The position numbers and the translations under genes are program-made. A stretch of 53,593 nucleotides of DNA from Nocardia acidivorans NBRC 108247 (lineage in GTDB: Bacteria > Actinomycetota > Actinomycetes > Mycobacteriales > Mycobacteriaceae), in NCBI RefSeq assembly GCF_001625085.1, contig NZ_BDAW01000061.1, positions 1-53,593 on the forward strand, in the 5' to 3' direction. The notes beneath the pieces are model-generated. The model saw only the letters and a program-made list of their open reading frames with translations. It did not search any database and was not told the DNA's origin. Each line of letters begins with the position of its first letter. Within the stretch, counting starts at the first letter, position 1. Positions 18,245 through 27,271 of this stretch are shown in pieces.

Positions 18245-19018
18245 ATGGTCGAGCCCGTGAGCGTACGAGTCGAACGCAATGGCCCCGTGACCACCGTGAT
18301 CCTGCATCGCCCCGAGGCCCGCAACGCGGTCGACGGACCCACCGCTCGCGCCCTGGCCGACGCCTTCCGCGACTTCGACGCCGATCCCGACGCGGCGGTC
18401 GCCGTGCTCTGGGGTGACGGCGGCACCTTCTGCGCGGGCGCGGATCTCAAGGGGCTCGGCACCGAACGCTCCAACCAGGTCACCGAGGACGGCGACGGGC
18501 CGATGGGACCCACCCGCATGGTCCTGTCCAAGCCGGTGATCGCGGCCGTCTCCGGTTACGCGGTGGCGGGCGGACTCGAACTCGCGCTCTGGTGCGATCT
18601 GCGAGTCGCGGAGCAGGACAGCACTTTCGGCGTCTTCTGCCGCCGCTGGGGGGTGCCGCTCATCGACGGCGGCACCGTGCGGCTGCCGCGCATCATCGGC
18701 ACCGGGCGGGCCATGGATCTAATTCTCACCGGCCGCGCCGTCGACGCCGCCGAGGCGCTGCGGATCGGCCTGGTCACCCAGGTGGTACCGAGCGGCGAAT
18801 CCCGCCGCGCCGCAGAGGAACTCGCACTCCAACTGGCCGCGCTGCCACAGACCTGCCTGCGCTCGGACCGCATGTCCGTGCTGGAACAGGACGGCCTGGA
18901 CGAACGCACCGCCATCAATAATGAACTGCACCACGGCCTGAAGGCCCTCGCCGATGGCGCGCTGGACGGCGCGCGACGATTCGCCTCCGGCGCGGGCCGC
19001 CACGGCGAGGCGAGCTGA
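18245..19018 (+). CDS. Crotonase (enoyl-CoA hydratase/isomerase) family protein
   Basis: This 257-residue crotonase-fold protein has the oxyanion-hole segments FCAGADLKGLG (residues 62-72) and YAVAGGLELALWCDLRVA (residues 105-122). The first catalytic glutamate of enoyl-CoA hydratases is present as Glu112. The second (Glu164 in rat hydratase) aligns with Cys132 in STFGVFCRRWGVPLIDGG, so canonical hydratase chemistry is doubtful. The protein may act as an isomerase, hydrolase or other CoA-ester enzyme. The ATG at 18245 starts 41 bases from the divergent TetR gene, which probably regulates it. A GTG four codons later is an alternative start. Confidence 0.85.
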   Translation: MVEPVSVRVERNGPVTTVILHRPEARNAVDGPTARALADAFRDFDADPDAAVAVLWGDGGTFCAGADLKGLGTERSNQVTEDGDGPMGPTRMVLSKPVIAAVSGYAVAGGLELALWCDLRVAEQDSTFGVFCRRWGVPLIDGGTVRLPRIIGTGRAMDLILTGRAVDAAEALRIGLVTQVVPSGESRRAAEELALQLAALPQTCLRSDRMSVLEQDGLDERTAINNELHHGLKALADGALDGARRFASGAGRHGEAS

Positions 19019-19137
19019 CCGGCCTCTCTCCCGGAATTTCAGCGCGGGACGCCGGCCCGGGGTCCGCGTCACCCCGCTGCACCACCACGACCTCGCCGAC
19101 CGCCGGGACACCGGCGAACCCGGTACGCTGCCCTGCA

Positions 19138-20373
19138 ATGAATCGGCTGAGCGTGGTGGACGAAATGTTCCTGCGCGCGCATCGGGGTATGGGTACCCCG
19201 ATCGCGTTGCAGGGACTGTGGCGTACCGCCGATCCGGTCGACCGGGCCCTGCTGGACCGGATTCACGAAGCCCTGCGCGTGGGCCCGCTGGGGCGGCGGG
19301 TGGTACGTTCCCGTGTCCCCGGAGCCCGGCCCCGCTGGCAGGAAACCGGGTGGGCACACCCGCCGGCGGTGACCGACCAGGCGATTCCCACTGCGGCACT
19401 ACTGGATTGGGCGGATTCACAGGGCGACGACCTCGACCCCGAGACCGGTCCCGGTTGGCGACTCTCCGCGACCGAACTCGCCGAGGGCGGCTGTGTCATG
19501 TCCCTGACCTGCTCACACGCCCTGGCGGACGGTCGAGCGCTGACCCTGGCCATCGATCACGCCCTGACCGGCACCCCCTTGGCGGCACCCGTTGCCGGAC
19601 ATACGGATTGGGCGGACGCGCGCAAACAGTGGGCGACCGTACTCGGCGGCACCGCCCGCGCCCTGCGCCGCGGACTGCCACCGCGACCCACGCCACCGGT
19701 CGATCGAAAGATCATGTCCGCCCACGTATTGCCGGGACGAACGACCCGAAGCGCCATCGTGCAGGTGCCCGCCCGGGAATGGAACAGGGTGGCGGTCGCC
19801 CGCGACGGCACCGCCAACAGCCTCTTCGTCCACCTCATTGCGAATATGCTGTGGAACAGCGGATTCCAGGAACCGACCATCGTGGCCAGCCTGCCGGTCG
19901 ACACCCGGGACGAACCGCGCGTCGACAATGACATGGCCATGACGGAGATCGCCATCACCCGCGAGGACACCCCCGCCAGCCTGCGCCGCAAAGCCCGCGC
20001 CGCCTACGAGCACCGCATGACCAGCCCCGGCGGCCTCCCGGAAGAACTTCTACAGGTCATCCCCGATCGCTGGGCGGCGGCCCTGGCCAAGGGCGCGGGT
20101 GAACGAGACATCCTGTGCTCCAATATCGGAACCCTGCCGGACTCGCTACTGACCCTGGGCCCGCACCCGTGCACCGGCGTGGCCGCGCGCGCCATCCACC
20201 CCGGCCTGCGCCCCGACCGACTCCCCCGCACCCGACTCTCCGGCTACCTCACCCGAATCGCCGACACCTACACCCTCTCGGTGGTCAGCCTGGACCCCGA
20301 GGCCGCCCACAGCCCCGGGCTGCTCACGAAACGAGCACTCGCCGACTTGGAGCTCACGGCACAGAGCTGGTGA
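19138..20373 (+). CDS. WS/DGAT-like or condensation-like acyltransferase
   Basis: This 411-residue protein starts MNRLSVVDEMFLRAHRGMGT, resembling the LSxxDxxFL opening of wax ester synthase/diacylglycerol acyltransferases. It carries an HxxxDG active-site motif (HALADG) within MSLTCSHALADGRALTLAID. The second half contains a Thr-Asn-Ser-Leu stretch and SLPVDTRDEPRVDNDMAMTE, which corresponds to the conserved PVDxR region of this acyltransferase superfamily. It is shorter than the usual ~450-residue enzymes. It may transfer an acyl chain from acyl-CoA to an alcohol or a glycolipid; the acceptor is unknown. It has no obvious operon partner, and a vapC remnant lies just downstream on the other strand. 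Confidence 0.65.
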   Translation: MNRLSVVDEMFLRAHRGMGTPIALQGLWRTADPVDRALLDRIHEALRVGPLGRRVVRSRVPGARPRWQETGWAHPPAVTDQAIPTAALLDWADSQGDDLDPETGPGWRLSATELAEGGCVMSLTCSHALADGRALTLAIDHALTGTPLAAPVAGHTDWADARKQWATVLGGTARALRRGLPPRPTPPVDRKIMSAHVLPGRTTRSAIVQVPAREWNRVAVARDGTANSLFVHLIANMLWNSGFQEPTIVASLPVDTRDEPRVDNDMAMTEIAITREDTPASLRRKARAAYEHRMTSPGGLPEELLQVIPDRWAAALAKGAGERDILCSNIGTLPDSLLTLGPHPCTGVAARAIHPGLRPDRLPRTRLSGYLTRIADTYTLSVVSLDPEAAHSPGLLTKRALADLELTAQSW

Positions 20374-20386
20374 ACCCCCTTGCGGT

Positions 20387-20722
20387 TCAACGATTATCGG
20401 GATGCGTGACCTTCATCAGGGTGACCGGAGCATCCAGGCCACGAAAGTCGTCCGGGTTCACCGTGTACAGCGGGAGACCGTGAACCGAGGCAATCGCCGC
20501 GATTATCAAATCCACGCGGCGGGGCTTGGGATTTCGACCGGCGGCCAGCACCGAGGACACGATGTGGCCGTACCGGCGGGCGGCCCCGGTATCGAAGGCG
20601 AGCGGCTCGAACAGGGCTTCCGAGTTTTGGAGGCGTTCAATCCGCCGCGCGCGTTCGTCAGGATCATCGGTGTACTGCGGACCTGCCGCAAGTCGATTTT
20701 CTACAACACTGCTACACCTTTC
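20387..20722 (-). pseudogene. Truncated VapC-type PIN toxin fragment
   Basis: Reading the minus strand from 20722 gives 111 codons closing at 20387. Recognisable VapC segments are LAAGPQYTDDPDERARRIER, FDTGAARRYGHIVSS, RRVDLIIAAIASVHGLPLY and TVNPDDFRGLD. These are the middle and C-terminal parts of a PIN-domain ribonuclease, including its acidic residues. The N-terminal ~40 residues with the first catalytic aspartate are missing. An in-frame TAG lies at 20723-20725, there is no plausible start codon, and the next gene ends at 20751. No antitoxin gene is next to it. It is therefore a decayed toxin-antitoxin remnant. Confidence 0.8.
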
Positions 20723-20750
20723 CTACGGGGAGACGGACGCGCGGTCGGAC

Positions 20751-21440
20751 TCACTCCGGAGTCGTCGCGAACGAGGACGAGCGAGTCCGAACATGTTCGG
20801 GGACTTCGATTCCCGGTTCCAGGTCGGCGGCAGGGACGGCGTCGTCCCAGACCTGACGCAGGGGCAGCACCCCGGCCCAGACGCCACCGGCGGCGATATC
20901 GGATTCCTCATCGCGCGGGCCGCCGGTGCGCATCTTCACCGATGCCTCGGTGAGGTCGAGGGCGAGCACCATGGTGGCCGCCATCTCCTTCTTGTTCGGC
21001 GACCGCACCGCATCCCATGAGCCCGGGGCCACGTGCTCGACGATGACCCGTAGCGCGTGCATGCGCTCCTCGGGATCGGTGAGTTCGACCGGTCTGGCGT
21101 GGATGACGGCCGAGCGGTAGTTCATCGAGAAGTGCATGGCGGAGCGGGCGTAGACCACACCGTCCAGGTGGGTGACCGCCACCGAGACCTCGCCGGTCAT
21201 GGCGGCGCGCAGATTGCCCGCACCCGTGGAGCCGTGCAGGTACAGGGTGTCGCCCTCACGCCCGTAGGTGGTGGGGATGACGACCGGGCTGCCGCCGAGC
21301 ACCACGCCGAGGTGGCACAGGAGTCCGGCGTCCAGGACCGCGTCCAATTCGGCGCGGTCGACGGCCCCCCGCTCCTTGTAGCGGGCGAGCGTGCTGCGGG
21401 GGGTGGGTGACAAGGGGGTCCGGGTCGCTTGCTCGGTCAT
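20751..21440 (-). CDS. Pyridoxamine 5'-phosphate oxidase-like FMN-binding protein
   Basis: This 229-residue protein belongs to the split-barrel flavin-binding family that includes pyridoxamine-phosphate oxidase-related and Nim-like proteins. The pattern LLCHLGVVLGGSPVVIPTTY, then GDTLYLHGSTGAGNLRAAMT, then MNYRSAVIHARPVELTD is typical. An FMN- or F420-dependent oxidoreductase is likely, but the substrate is unknown. The ATG at 21440 (MTEQATRTP) is preferred; the frame is open to 21575 through a stretch that looks non-coding. No strong ribosome site precedes it. It is monocistronic, with a vapC remnant immediately after its stop. Confidence 0.8.
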   Translation of the reverse strand: MTEQATRTPLSPTPRSTLARYKERGAVDRAELDAVLDAGLLCHLGVVLGGSPVVIPTTYGREGDTLYLHGSTGAGNLRAAMTGEVSVAVTHLDGVVYARSAMHFSMNYRSAVIHARPVELTDPEERMHALRVIVEHVAPGSWDAVRSPNKKEMAATMVLALDLTEASVKMRTGGPRDEESDIAAGGVWAGVLPLRQVWDDAVPAADLEPGIEVPEHVRTRSSSFATTPE

Positions 21441-21841
21441 ATGACCAGCATTACGCGGGCAGTGGCATTCCTGAATAGCCAATTCGACGCAAGAATGAAA
21501 GACCACTTGCCCGAGATATCGGCCTGTTCCGCACTCGTTCATTCGGCGGTACCGGCAGCAGCGGTCGGATCGCACCGGAGGCTCGGGCCACCAACCACTC
21601 CCGGCGTCAGTTCCCCGGACAGCCTCGGCGAGCCCCGATCTCCGGCGACACCGAGCGACCGGACGCCCGGCGGCTCTCCGCTGACCGCAATGCGCAGTGC
21701 CGCCTTGGTTTTCGCGCTACGGCCGTGATGCGGACCTTCTCCCGATGCTCGGGCTGACAACCCGACCCCGGCACGCTAAGGTGTCCTCCGCGTCCGTAAA
21801 ACGCTGCAAATTAATACGTTTCGGGTATCACTGGGGGATCG
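21441..21841. other. Intergenic region without a recognisable gene
   Basis: This 400-base stretch separates two divergent genes. Short open frames on both strands have no family resemblance. The right end, with an A/T-rich patch near 21810-21825 (AAATTAATACG), is the likely promoter region of the secreted hydrolase gene at 21842. Nothing else is identified. Confidence 0.5.
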
Positions 21842-23008
21842 TTGATCGGCAAGATCGTCGCGGCAGCTCTCACCTCCGCCGCACTGTTGACCACGGCGAC
21901 GGGCCTGTCCACCGCCGCACCGCTGGGCGTGACCCCGCTGCCGCGGCCGACCGGCCAATTCCAGGTCGGCACAACGACTCTGCATCTTCTCGACGCGGGC
22001 CGACCCGACCCCTTCCGGCCGGACCGGGCGCGCGAACTCATGGTCTCGGTCTTCTATCCCGCCACGGCCACCGAACTGTTCCCACGCGCGCACTACGTCT
22101 CCACGGTGCTGGTCCCGGAGCTGCAACGACAGCTGGGGATCGAATTGCCTGGGCTGCTGACCAATTCGTATGCCGACGCCCCCGCCGAACCGGAGAGTCG
22201 TTTCCCGGTGGTCCTGTACACGCCCGGGGCCGGGGTGTCCCGATTGCTGGGCACCGGCCTGGCCGAGGATCTCGCGAGTCGCGGATACATCGTGGTCACA
22301 GTGGATCACACCTACGAGGGCCCCGCGGTGGAGTTTCCGGGCGGGCGCACGGCCACGGCCGCACCCATGCCCGAGGGTTTCGTCCCCGCGGTCCGTAAGA
22401 AGTTCATCGCCGCCCGCCTGCTCGATATCGGGTTCGTCCTGGACTCGCTCACAAAACTGGCGGGCGGCGACAATCCGGACGCCGAGAAGCGCTGGCTCCC
22501 AGTCGGTCTCGCGGAGGCCCTGGACCTGAATCGGATCGGGATCGTCGGCCATTCGTCCGGTGGTTATGCCGCCGTCGAGGCCATTCACGACGATCCGCGC
22601 ATCGGCGCGGCGGTCGATCTCGACGGGCAGATCGGGGTCGACGAGGAGTTCGGGCGGGCCGCCGTCGAGGGGGTCGATCGGCCGGTGCTGGTGCTGACCA
22701 GCCGCCAGATCGAGGAGGTGGGCGATGCGAATCCCTCGCTCGACGCCTTCTTCGCGCACGGAATCGGCTGGAAACGTCAACTCACCCTGGGTAATTCGGC
22801 ACATTACGACTTCACCGACATGCCGTCGCTGGTGCCAGATGCCGTGCGGCCCGCCGCCAAGACCTACTTCGGGCCGATCGCGGCCCCGCGTGCGGCCGCC
22901 CTGACCGATACCTATGTGGCCGCGCTCTTCGACAAATTCCTCCGCGATGATCCGAACACCCCGCTCGATCACCCCGGCGCGGATCCGGAAATCACCACCC
23001 TGCGCTGA
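21842..23008 (+). CDS. Secreted PAF-acetylhydrolase-like alpha/beta hydrolase
   Basis: This 388-residue lipase-like hydrolase has a Sec-type signal peptide: MIGK, a hydrophobic core to about residue 20, and a likely cut after STAA near residue 26. The probable catalytic triad is Ser238 in GHSSGG, Asp261 in VDLDG and His321 in NSAHYDF, the same order and spacing as in platelet-activating-factor acetylhydrolases. The oxyanion region PVVLYTPGAG precedes a VDHTYEG motif. It likely cleaves short acyl esters from lipids outside the cell. The start is a TTG at 21842 preceded by GGGGGA. It is followed after a short gap by the MocR regulator gene. Confidence 0.82.
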   Translation: MIGKIVAAALTSAALLTTATGLSTAAPLGVTPLPRPTGQFQVGTTTLHLLDAGRPDPFRPDRARELMVSVFYPATATELFPRAHYVSTVLVPELQRQLGIELPGLLTNSYADAPAEPESRFPVVLYTPGAGVSRLLGTGLAEDLASRGYIVVTVDHTYEGPAVEFPGGRTATAAPMPEGFVPAVRKKFIAARLLDIGFVLDSLTKLAGGDNPDAEKRWLPVGLAEALDLNRIGIVGHSSGGYAAVEAIHDDPRIGAAVDLDGQIGVDEEFGRAAVEGVDRPVLVLTSRQIEEVGDANPSLDAFFAHGIGWKRQLTLGNSAHYDFTDMPSLVPDAVRPAAKTYFGPIAAPRAAALTDTYVAALFDKFLRDDPNTPLDHPGADPEITTLR

Positions 23009-23076
23009 CCGATTCCGGCCACCGCGAGTGGCAGGCTGTAGTGGCGCGAATTCCGAATCGAGGAGAGGCCACTTCG

Positions 23077-24486
23077 GTGACAGACGGCGGCAAAAACTGG
23101 GTGGTGGTGGAGGATCTGCCGCTGGCGATCGACCGTGCCGCGAGTGTGCCGCTGGCGGTTCAGGTGGCCGATGGGTTGCGCACCGCGGCGACCAGCGGCG
23201 CACTGCGCGGCGGCGATCGACTGCCGTCCTCGCGCGAGCTGGCGACCCGGCTGGGCGTGAGTCGCACCGTGGTCACCGCGGCCTACGACCAATTGCACGC
23301 CGAGGGCTGGCTCAGCGGCAGGCACGGCTCCGGGACCTACCTCACGGCCTCACCCGAACCAATCGCCGCGCAGGTCACCACCGCCCGGCGCGCCGATCCG
23401 GCGGTCGGCCTGCTGGATCTGGGCGCGGGCGCTCCCTGTATCGAGGTGATCGATCGGGCGGCCTGGCGGCGCGCCTGGCGTGCGGTCTCGGATCGAAACC
23501 CCCTGGTGCGCAAGGAGCGCGCCGGTGAACCCGATTACCGGGCGGCGGTGGCCGAACACCTGCTGCGCCACCGCGGACTCGGTCCGGGCAGTGGCAGCGT
23601 GGTGCTCGCCACCGCCGGAACCAGTTCGGCGGTCAGCGAACTCGCGGCGGCTCTGCTGCGCCCCGGCGATGTCGCCGCCATCGAGGACCCCGGATATTCG
23701 CGGGCCGCCGGAGCCTTCCAGACGGCGGGCGTACGCCTGGTCCCGGTACCGGTGGACGCCGACGGCCTGCGCGTGGACCAACTGCCCTTGGATACCAAAA
23801 TGGTGTATTGCACACCCGCGCACCAGTTTCCGCTCGGCGCGCGAATGCCCGCCGCCCGCCGCGTCGAACTCGTCGAATTCGCCCGTCGCACCGGCGCGCT
23901 GGTCATCGAGGACGACTACGACGGCGAATTGCGTTATGACACCGCCCCTTTGCCCCTGCTCGCGGCTTTGGCCCCCGAACTCGTGGTCCACCTGGGCACC
24001 ACCAGCAAAATCCTCTGCCCCACCCTCGGCGTGGGCTGGATGGTGGCCGCCCCGGCGGTGACCGACGCGGTGCTGAACCACCGCGAACTCACCGGCACCG
24101 GCCCCGCCCCGGCCGGACAGCAGGTGGTGGCCGAACTCGCCCGGCACGGCGATCTGGCCCGGCACCTGCGCCGCCTGCGCCGGGAGATGCCGCTGCGCCG
24201 CGCCCTGGTGATCGAGGAGCTGCGCGGGCGCGGCCTGACCGTCCGCGGTGACGATGCGGGCTCGCACCTGTTCGTACCGCTGGACTCGGCCCCGCGGGAG
24301 GAGGCCGCCGTCGCCGCGGCGGCCGAGGCCGGGGTCTACCTCGACGGCCTGGGCAGGTACACCCGCGGTCCCCGACACACCTTCGGGATAGCGCTGGGTT
24401 ATGCCGCCCTGTCCAGGGCGGACCTGCCGGTCGCGGTGCGCTCGGCGGGGGAGGCCTTGGCACGGGTCGTACAGTGGACGCCATGA
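23077..24486 (+). CDS. MocR/PdxR-type GntR regulator with an aminotransferase domain
   Basis: This 469-residue regulator has a GntR winged-helix N-terminus (VADGLRTAATSGALRGGDRL, PSSRELATRLGVSRTVVTAA) fused to a fold-type I aminotransferase-like domain. The domain keeps the PLP-binding lysine in LGTTSKILCP and the Asp-Tyr-Asp motif EDDYDGEL. Such MocR proteins sense PLP or an amine adduct and often control vitamin B6 or amine metabolism. The frame opens with a GTG at 23041, but AGGAGAGG at 23061-23068 is placed ideally for the GTG at 23077, so that start is chosen. The stop overlaps the start of the DUF2630 gene (ATGA), indicating coupled translation. Confidence 0.88.
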   Translation: MTDGGKNWVVVEDLPLAIDRAASVPLAVQVADGLRTAATSGALRGGDRLPSSRELATRLGVSRTVVTAAYDQLHAEGWLSGRHGSGTYLTASPEPIAAQVTTARRADPAVGLLDLGAGAPCIEVIDRAAWRRAWRAVSDRNPLVRKERAGEPDYRAAVAEHLLRHRGLGPGSGSVVLATAGTSSAVSELAAALLRPGDVAAIEDPGYSRAAGAFQTAGVRLVPVPVDADGLRVDQLPLDTKMVYCTPAHQFPLGARMPAARRVELVEFARRTGALVIEDDYDGELRYDTAPLPLLAALAPELVVHLGTTSKILCPTLGVGWMVAAPAVTDAVLNHRELTGTGPAPAGQQVVAELARHGDLARHLRRLRREMPLRRALVIEELRGRGLTVRGDDAGSHLFVPLDSAPREEAAVAAAAEAGVYLDGLGRYTRGPRHTFGIALGYAALSRADLPVAVRSAGEALARVVQWTP

Positions 24487-24728
24487 GCGAACAGGACATT
24501 CTCGCGCGCATCAAAACCCTGGTGGATCGTGAGCACGAGCTGCGTACCCAGAGCACGCAGGGCGAGATCGATCCCGAGGCCGAACGCCGTCAGCTCGCCG
24601 AGCTCGAGGTCGCCCTCGACCAGTGCTGGGACCTGCTGCGCCAGCGTCGCGCCCGGCTGGATCAGGGCCGCAACCCGGAGGAGGCGCAGGCGTCCTCCGC
24701 CCGTCAGGTCGAGGGCTACCTCCAGTAA
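24483..24728 (+). CDS. DUF2630 family protein
   Basis: This 81-residue, highly charged, helical protein has Asp-Ile-Leu-Ala-Arg-Ile at its start, a central DREHELRTQ stretch and a C-terminal LDQCWDLLRQRRARLDQGRN. It matches the actinobacterial DUF2630 family, which has no known function. A coiled-coil helical hairpin is likely. The ATG at 24483 overlaps the MocR stop codon by four bases (ATGA), which decides the start; an in-frame GTG lies nine bases upstream. The coupling suggests co-expression with the regulator, although the two need not be functionally linked. Confidence 0.85.
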   Translation: MSEQDILARIKTLVDREHELRTQSTQGEIDPEAERRQLAELEVALDQCWDLLRQRRARLDQGRNPEEAQASSARQVEGYLQ

Positions 24729-24804
24729 TCCCCGGCACGACTCCCCCGTCAGGGCGGCCGGATTTCTCGAACGGCGCGCCCGCGCACCCCGCTACCATCG
24801 GTTG

Positions 24805-26316
24805 ATGGTGGCAATGACAGACATCACGACCGGGGACGGCATCGTCCGCGGTTCCCAGGGCCGCCGCGTATCACGCTGGCGGTCCATTCCTTTCGCCGCG
24901 CCCCCGGTGGGCGACCTGCGTTTCCGGGCTCCGCAGCCGGTGCAGCCGTGGACCGGGGTGCGCGATGCCACCGAATTCGGTTTCGCCGCAATGCAACACC
25001 GGCGCGGGGCACAGCTGGGTCCGCGGCGGCAGCAGCCCACCGGCGAGGACTGCCTGACCCTCAATATCACCGCGCCCAACACCCCATCCGCTACGCCGCG
25101 ACCGGTCATGGTCTTCATTCACGGCGGCGGCTACTTCATCGGCACCTCCGCGCTCGGCCTGTACTCGGGTGCGCGGCTGGCGCTGCGCGGCGATGTGATC
25201 GTGGTGTCGATGAACTATCGGCTGGGCGCGTTCGGCTATGTCGACTTCAGCGAATTCTCCACGCCCGCACATCGATTCGAGGCGAATCTGGGGCTGCGCG
25301 ATCAGGTGGCGGCGCTGGAGTGGGTGCGCCGCAATATCGCCGCGTTCGGCGGGGATCCGAACAATGTCACCATTTTCGGCGAATCCGCCGGTGCGCACGC
25401 GGTGCTCGCGCTCATGGCCGCGCCCGCCGCGGCCGGACTGTTCCACCGGGGTATCGCGCAGAGTCCGCCCGCGGACTGGGGGCCCTCGCACGCCGATGCC
25501 CGGCTCTTCGCGCGCCGCTGCCTGGACAAACTGGGCGCGAAGCCCGGTGACGAGGCGAACAGCCTGCTCACCGCGCGCTCCAATGATATTCGGCGCGCGG
25601 TGGATCGCGCGGTCAACGACGTCATGCGCGATCAGCCCGGCCTCTTCCCCGCCGCACCGCAGATCGACGGCGATTTCCTGCCGAAGCCGATCGTAGAGGC
25701 GTTCGCGGACGGCAGTGCGCATCCGGTGCCGCTGATCATCGGCACCAATCGCGATGAGGGCACGCTGTTCGTGCGCTTCGACGACACGCTGCCCACCACC
25801 CCCGAACGCATCCGCTGGGTGCTGAAGCAGGCGGGCGGCGATGCCGAATCCCGGGTCACCGCGGCCTATCCCGGTTTCCCGGACCGCAGGACCACGGTGC
25901 GCATGGGCGGTGATTTCACCTTCTGGCGACCCTCGCTCGCGGTGATGGAGGGGCACAGCCGCTACGCGCCGACCTACGCCTATCGCTTCGACTTCGCCCC
26001 GCGCGCGGTACAACTGGCAGGTTTCGGCGCGACGCACGCATTGGATCTGATCCCGGTGTTCGGCGCGACCGCCACACCGGTGGGCCGGGCGCTCACCGCG
26101 GCGGGCGGACAGCGCGGCTTCCGGGCGGTGTCGCGGCAGTTCCAGGACAATTGGCTGGCGTTCGCGCGCACCGGCGCACCGCTGTCGAATTGGCCCGCAT
26201 ACACCAAGGAACGGCGCTCGACCATGATCATCGACTACCCGTCCCGGGTGGAGAACGATCCGGAGCGGGCGAAACGCCTTGCCTGGCAGGGAGTTCACCC
26301 GCCCGCACTGGTGTAG
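24805..26316 (+). CDS. Type-B carboxylesterase/lipase family protein
   Basis: This 503-residue serine esterase has the type-B signature around the nucleophile (TIFGESAGAHAVLALMAAP), the oxyanion segment VFIHGGGYFIG, the EDCLTLNI motif, the acidic residue in GTNRDEGTLF, and a histidine in FGATHALDLIPVFG. No signal peptide is visible, so it is probably cytosolic. It would hydrolyse carboxylic esters of unknown structure. The start at 24805 (MVAMTDITT) lacks a strong ribosome site; an ATG at 24814 is possible. The open frame upstream to 24529 overlaps the DUF2630 gene and does not look like coding sequence. Confidence 0.85.
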   Translation: MVAMTDITTGDGIVRGSQGRRVSRWRSIPFAAPPVGDLRFRAPQPVQPWTGVRDATEFGFAAMQHRRGAQLGPRRQQPTGEDCLTLNITAPNTPSATPRPVMVFIHGGGYFIGTSALGLYSGARLALRGDVIVVSMNYRLGAFGYVDFSEFSTPAHRFEANLGLRDQVAALEWVRRNIAAFGGDPNNVTIFGESAGAHAVLALMAAPAAAGLFHRGIAQSPPADWGPSHADARLFARRCLDKLGAKPGDEANSLLTARSNDIRRAVDRAVNDVMRDQPGLFPAAPQIDGDFLPKPIVEAFADGSAHPVPLIIGTNRDEGTLFVRFDDTLPTTPERIRWVLKQAGGDAESRVTAAYPGFPDRRTTVRMGGDFTFWRPSLAVMEGHSRYAPTYAYRFDFAPRAVQLAGFGATHALDLIPVFGATATPVGRALTAAGGQRGFRAVSRQFQDNWLAFARTGAPLSNWPAYTKERRSTMIIDYPSRVENDPERAKRLAWQGVHPPALV

Positions 26317-26348
26317 CGGTACGTATCCCGGCCGAGGGGGAGTCGAAT

Positions 26349-27215
26349 CTATTTGAGCAGCCGGGACATCCGGCGGTCGGCGAGAATCTTGCCGCCGGTC
26401 TGGCAGGTCGCGCAGTACTGGAAGGACTTGTCCGCGAAGGCGACTTCGCGCACGGTGTCCCCGCAGACCGGGCAGGGCATACCGGTGCGACCGTGCACCT
26501 GCATCCCGGATCGCTTCTCCCCCTTGAGCCGAGCCGCGTCCTGCCCGACCGAGCGCGCGATGGCGTCGGCGAGGATCGCACGCATGGTGGCGTACAACCG
26601 CGCCACCTGCTCCTGATCCAGGGTCGAGGAGTTCGCGAACGGCGAGAGCTTGGCGGTATGCAGAATCTCGTCCGAATAGGCGTTGCCGATGCCCGCGATC
26701 AGGGTCTGATCGGTGAGCGCGTTCTTGATCCGCTGCGTGGTGCCCTTCAGGATCTCCGCGAACTCCGGCTCGCCGACGACCATGGCATCGGGCCCGAGTC
26801 GGGCGATACTCGGCACCAGCTGCGGATCGGACACGATCCACACCGCCAGCCGCTTCTTGGTTCCCGCCTCGGTGAGATCGAAGGCGGGCGTATCGCCCTC
26901 CGGCGTGAAGAAGTGCACCCGCAGCGCCAGCGGGCCCTTGCCCGGTTTCGGGGGCGTCGCCGACGGATCGTCGAGCCACCGCAACCATCCGCCCCGGGAC
27001 AGATGGGTGATCAACCACAGCCCGTCGCAGTTCAATCCGAGGTGTTTGCCCCAATGCCCCGCCCCGGTGACATCGCGCCCCGAGAGCGCGGTCGCGGGCG
27101 GATCGAAGGTCTTGAGCACACTCAGCGCCGCGACGTCGACCCGTCCCACCACCGCACCGACCGCATGCGCGCTCAAGAATTGCTCGAGCGCCACAATTTC
27201 GGGTAATTCCGGCAC
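26349..27215 (-). CDS. Fpg/Nei-family DNA glycosylase
   Basis: This 288-residue base-excision repair enzyme starts MPELPEIVALEQFL, whose proline and glutamate are the catalytic N-terminal residues of the formamidopyrimidine-DNA glycosylase family. The helix-two-turn-helix region (NALTDQTLIAGIGNAYSDEI) is present. The C-terminal zinc finger has four cysteines in the usual arrangement (CPVC ... CATC), followed by the Gln-Thr-Gly-Gly-Lys turn. It removes oxidised bases and nicks the strand. A Fpg versus Nei substrate preference cannot be fixed by eye. The start codon is a GTG at 27215. It is convergent with the esterase gene. Confidence 0.88.
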   Translation of the reverse strand: MPELPEIVALEQFLSAHAVGAVVGRVDVAALSVLKTFDPPATALSGRDVTGAGHWGKHLGLNCDGLWLITHLSRGGWLRWLDDPSATPPKPGKGPLALRVHFFTPEGDTPAFDLTEAGTKKRLAVWIVSDPQLVPSIARLGPDAMVVGEPEFAEILKGTTQRIKNALTDQTLIAGIGNAYSDEILHTAKLSPFANSSTLDQEQVARLYATMRAILADAIARSVGQDAARLKGEKRSGMQVHGRTGMPCPVCGDTVREVAFADKSFQYCATCQTGGKILADRRMSRLLK

Positions 27216-27271
27216 TCCCGCAGCCTACCGACCACCCCCGACAAGCGCGACCAGCCACGACGCGCCGATTG

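Noticed and set aside
20788..20801. Perfect 14-bp palindrome CCGAACATGTTCGG
   Set aside because: It lies inside the coding sequence of the FMN-binding protein near its C-terminus and is explained by codon choice; no promoter is nearby.
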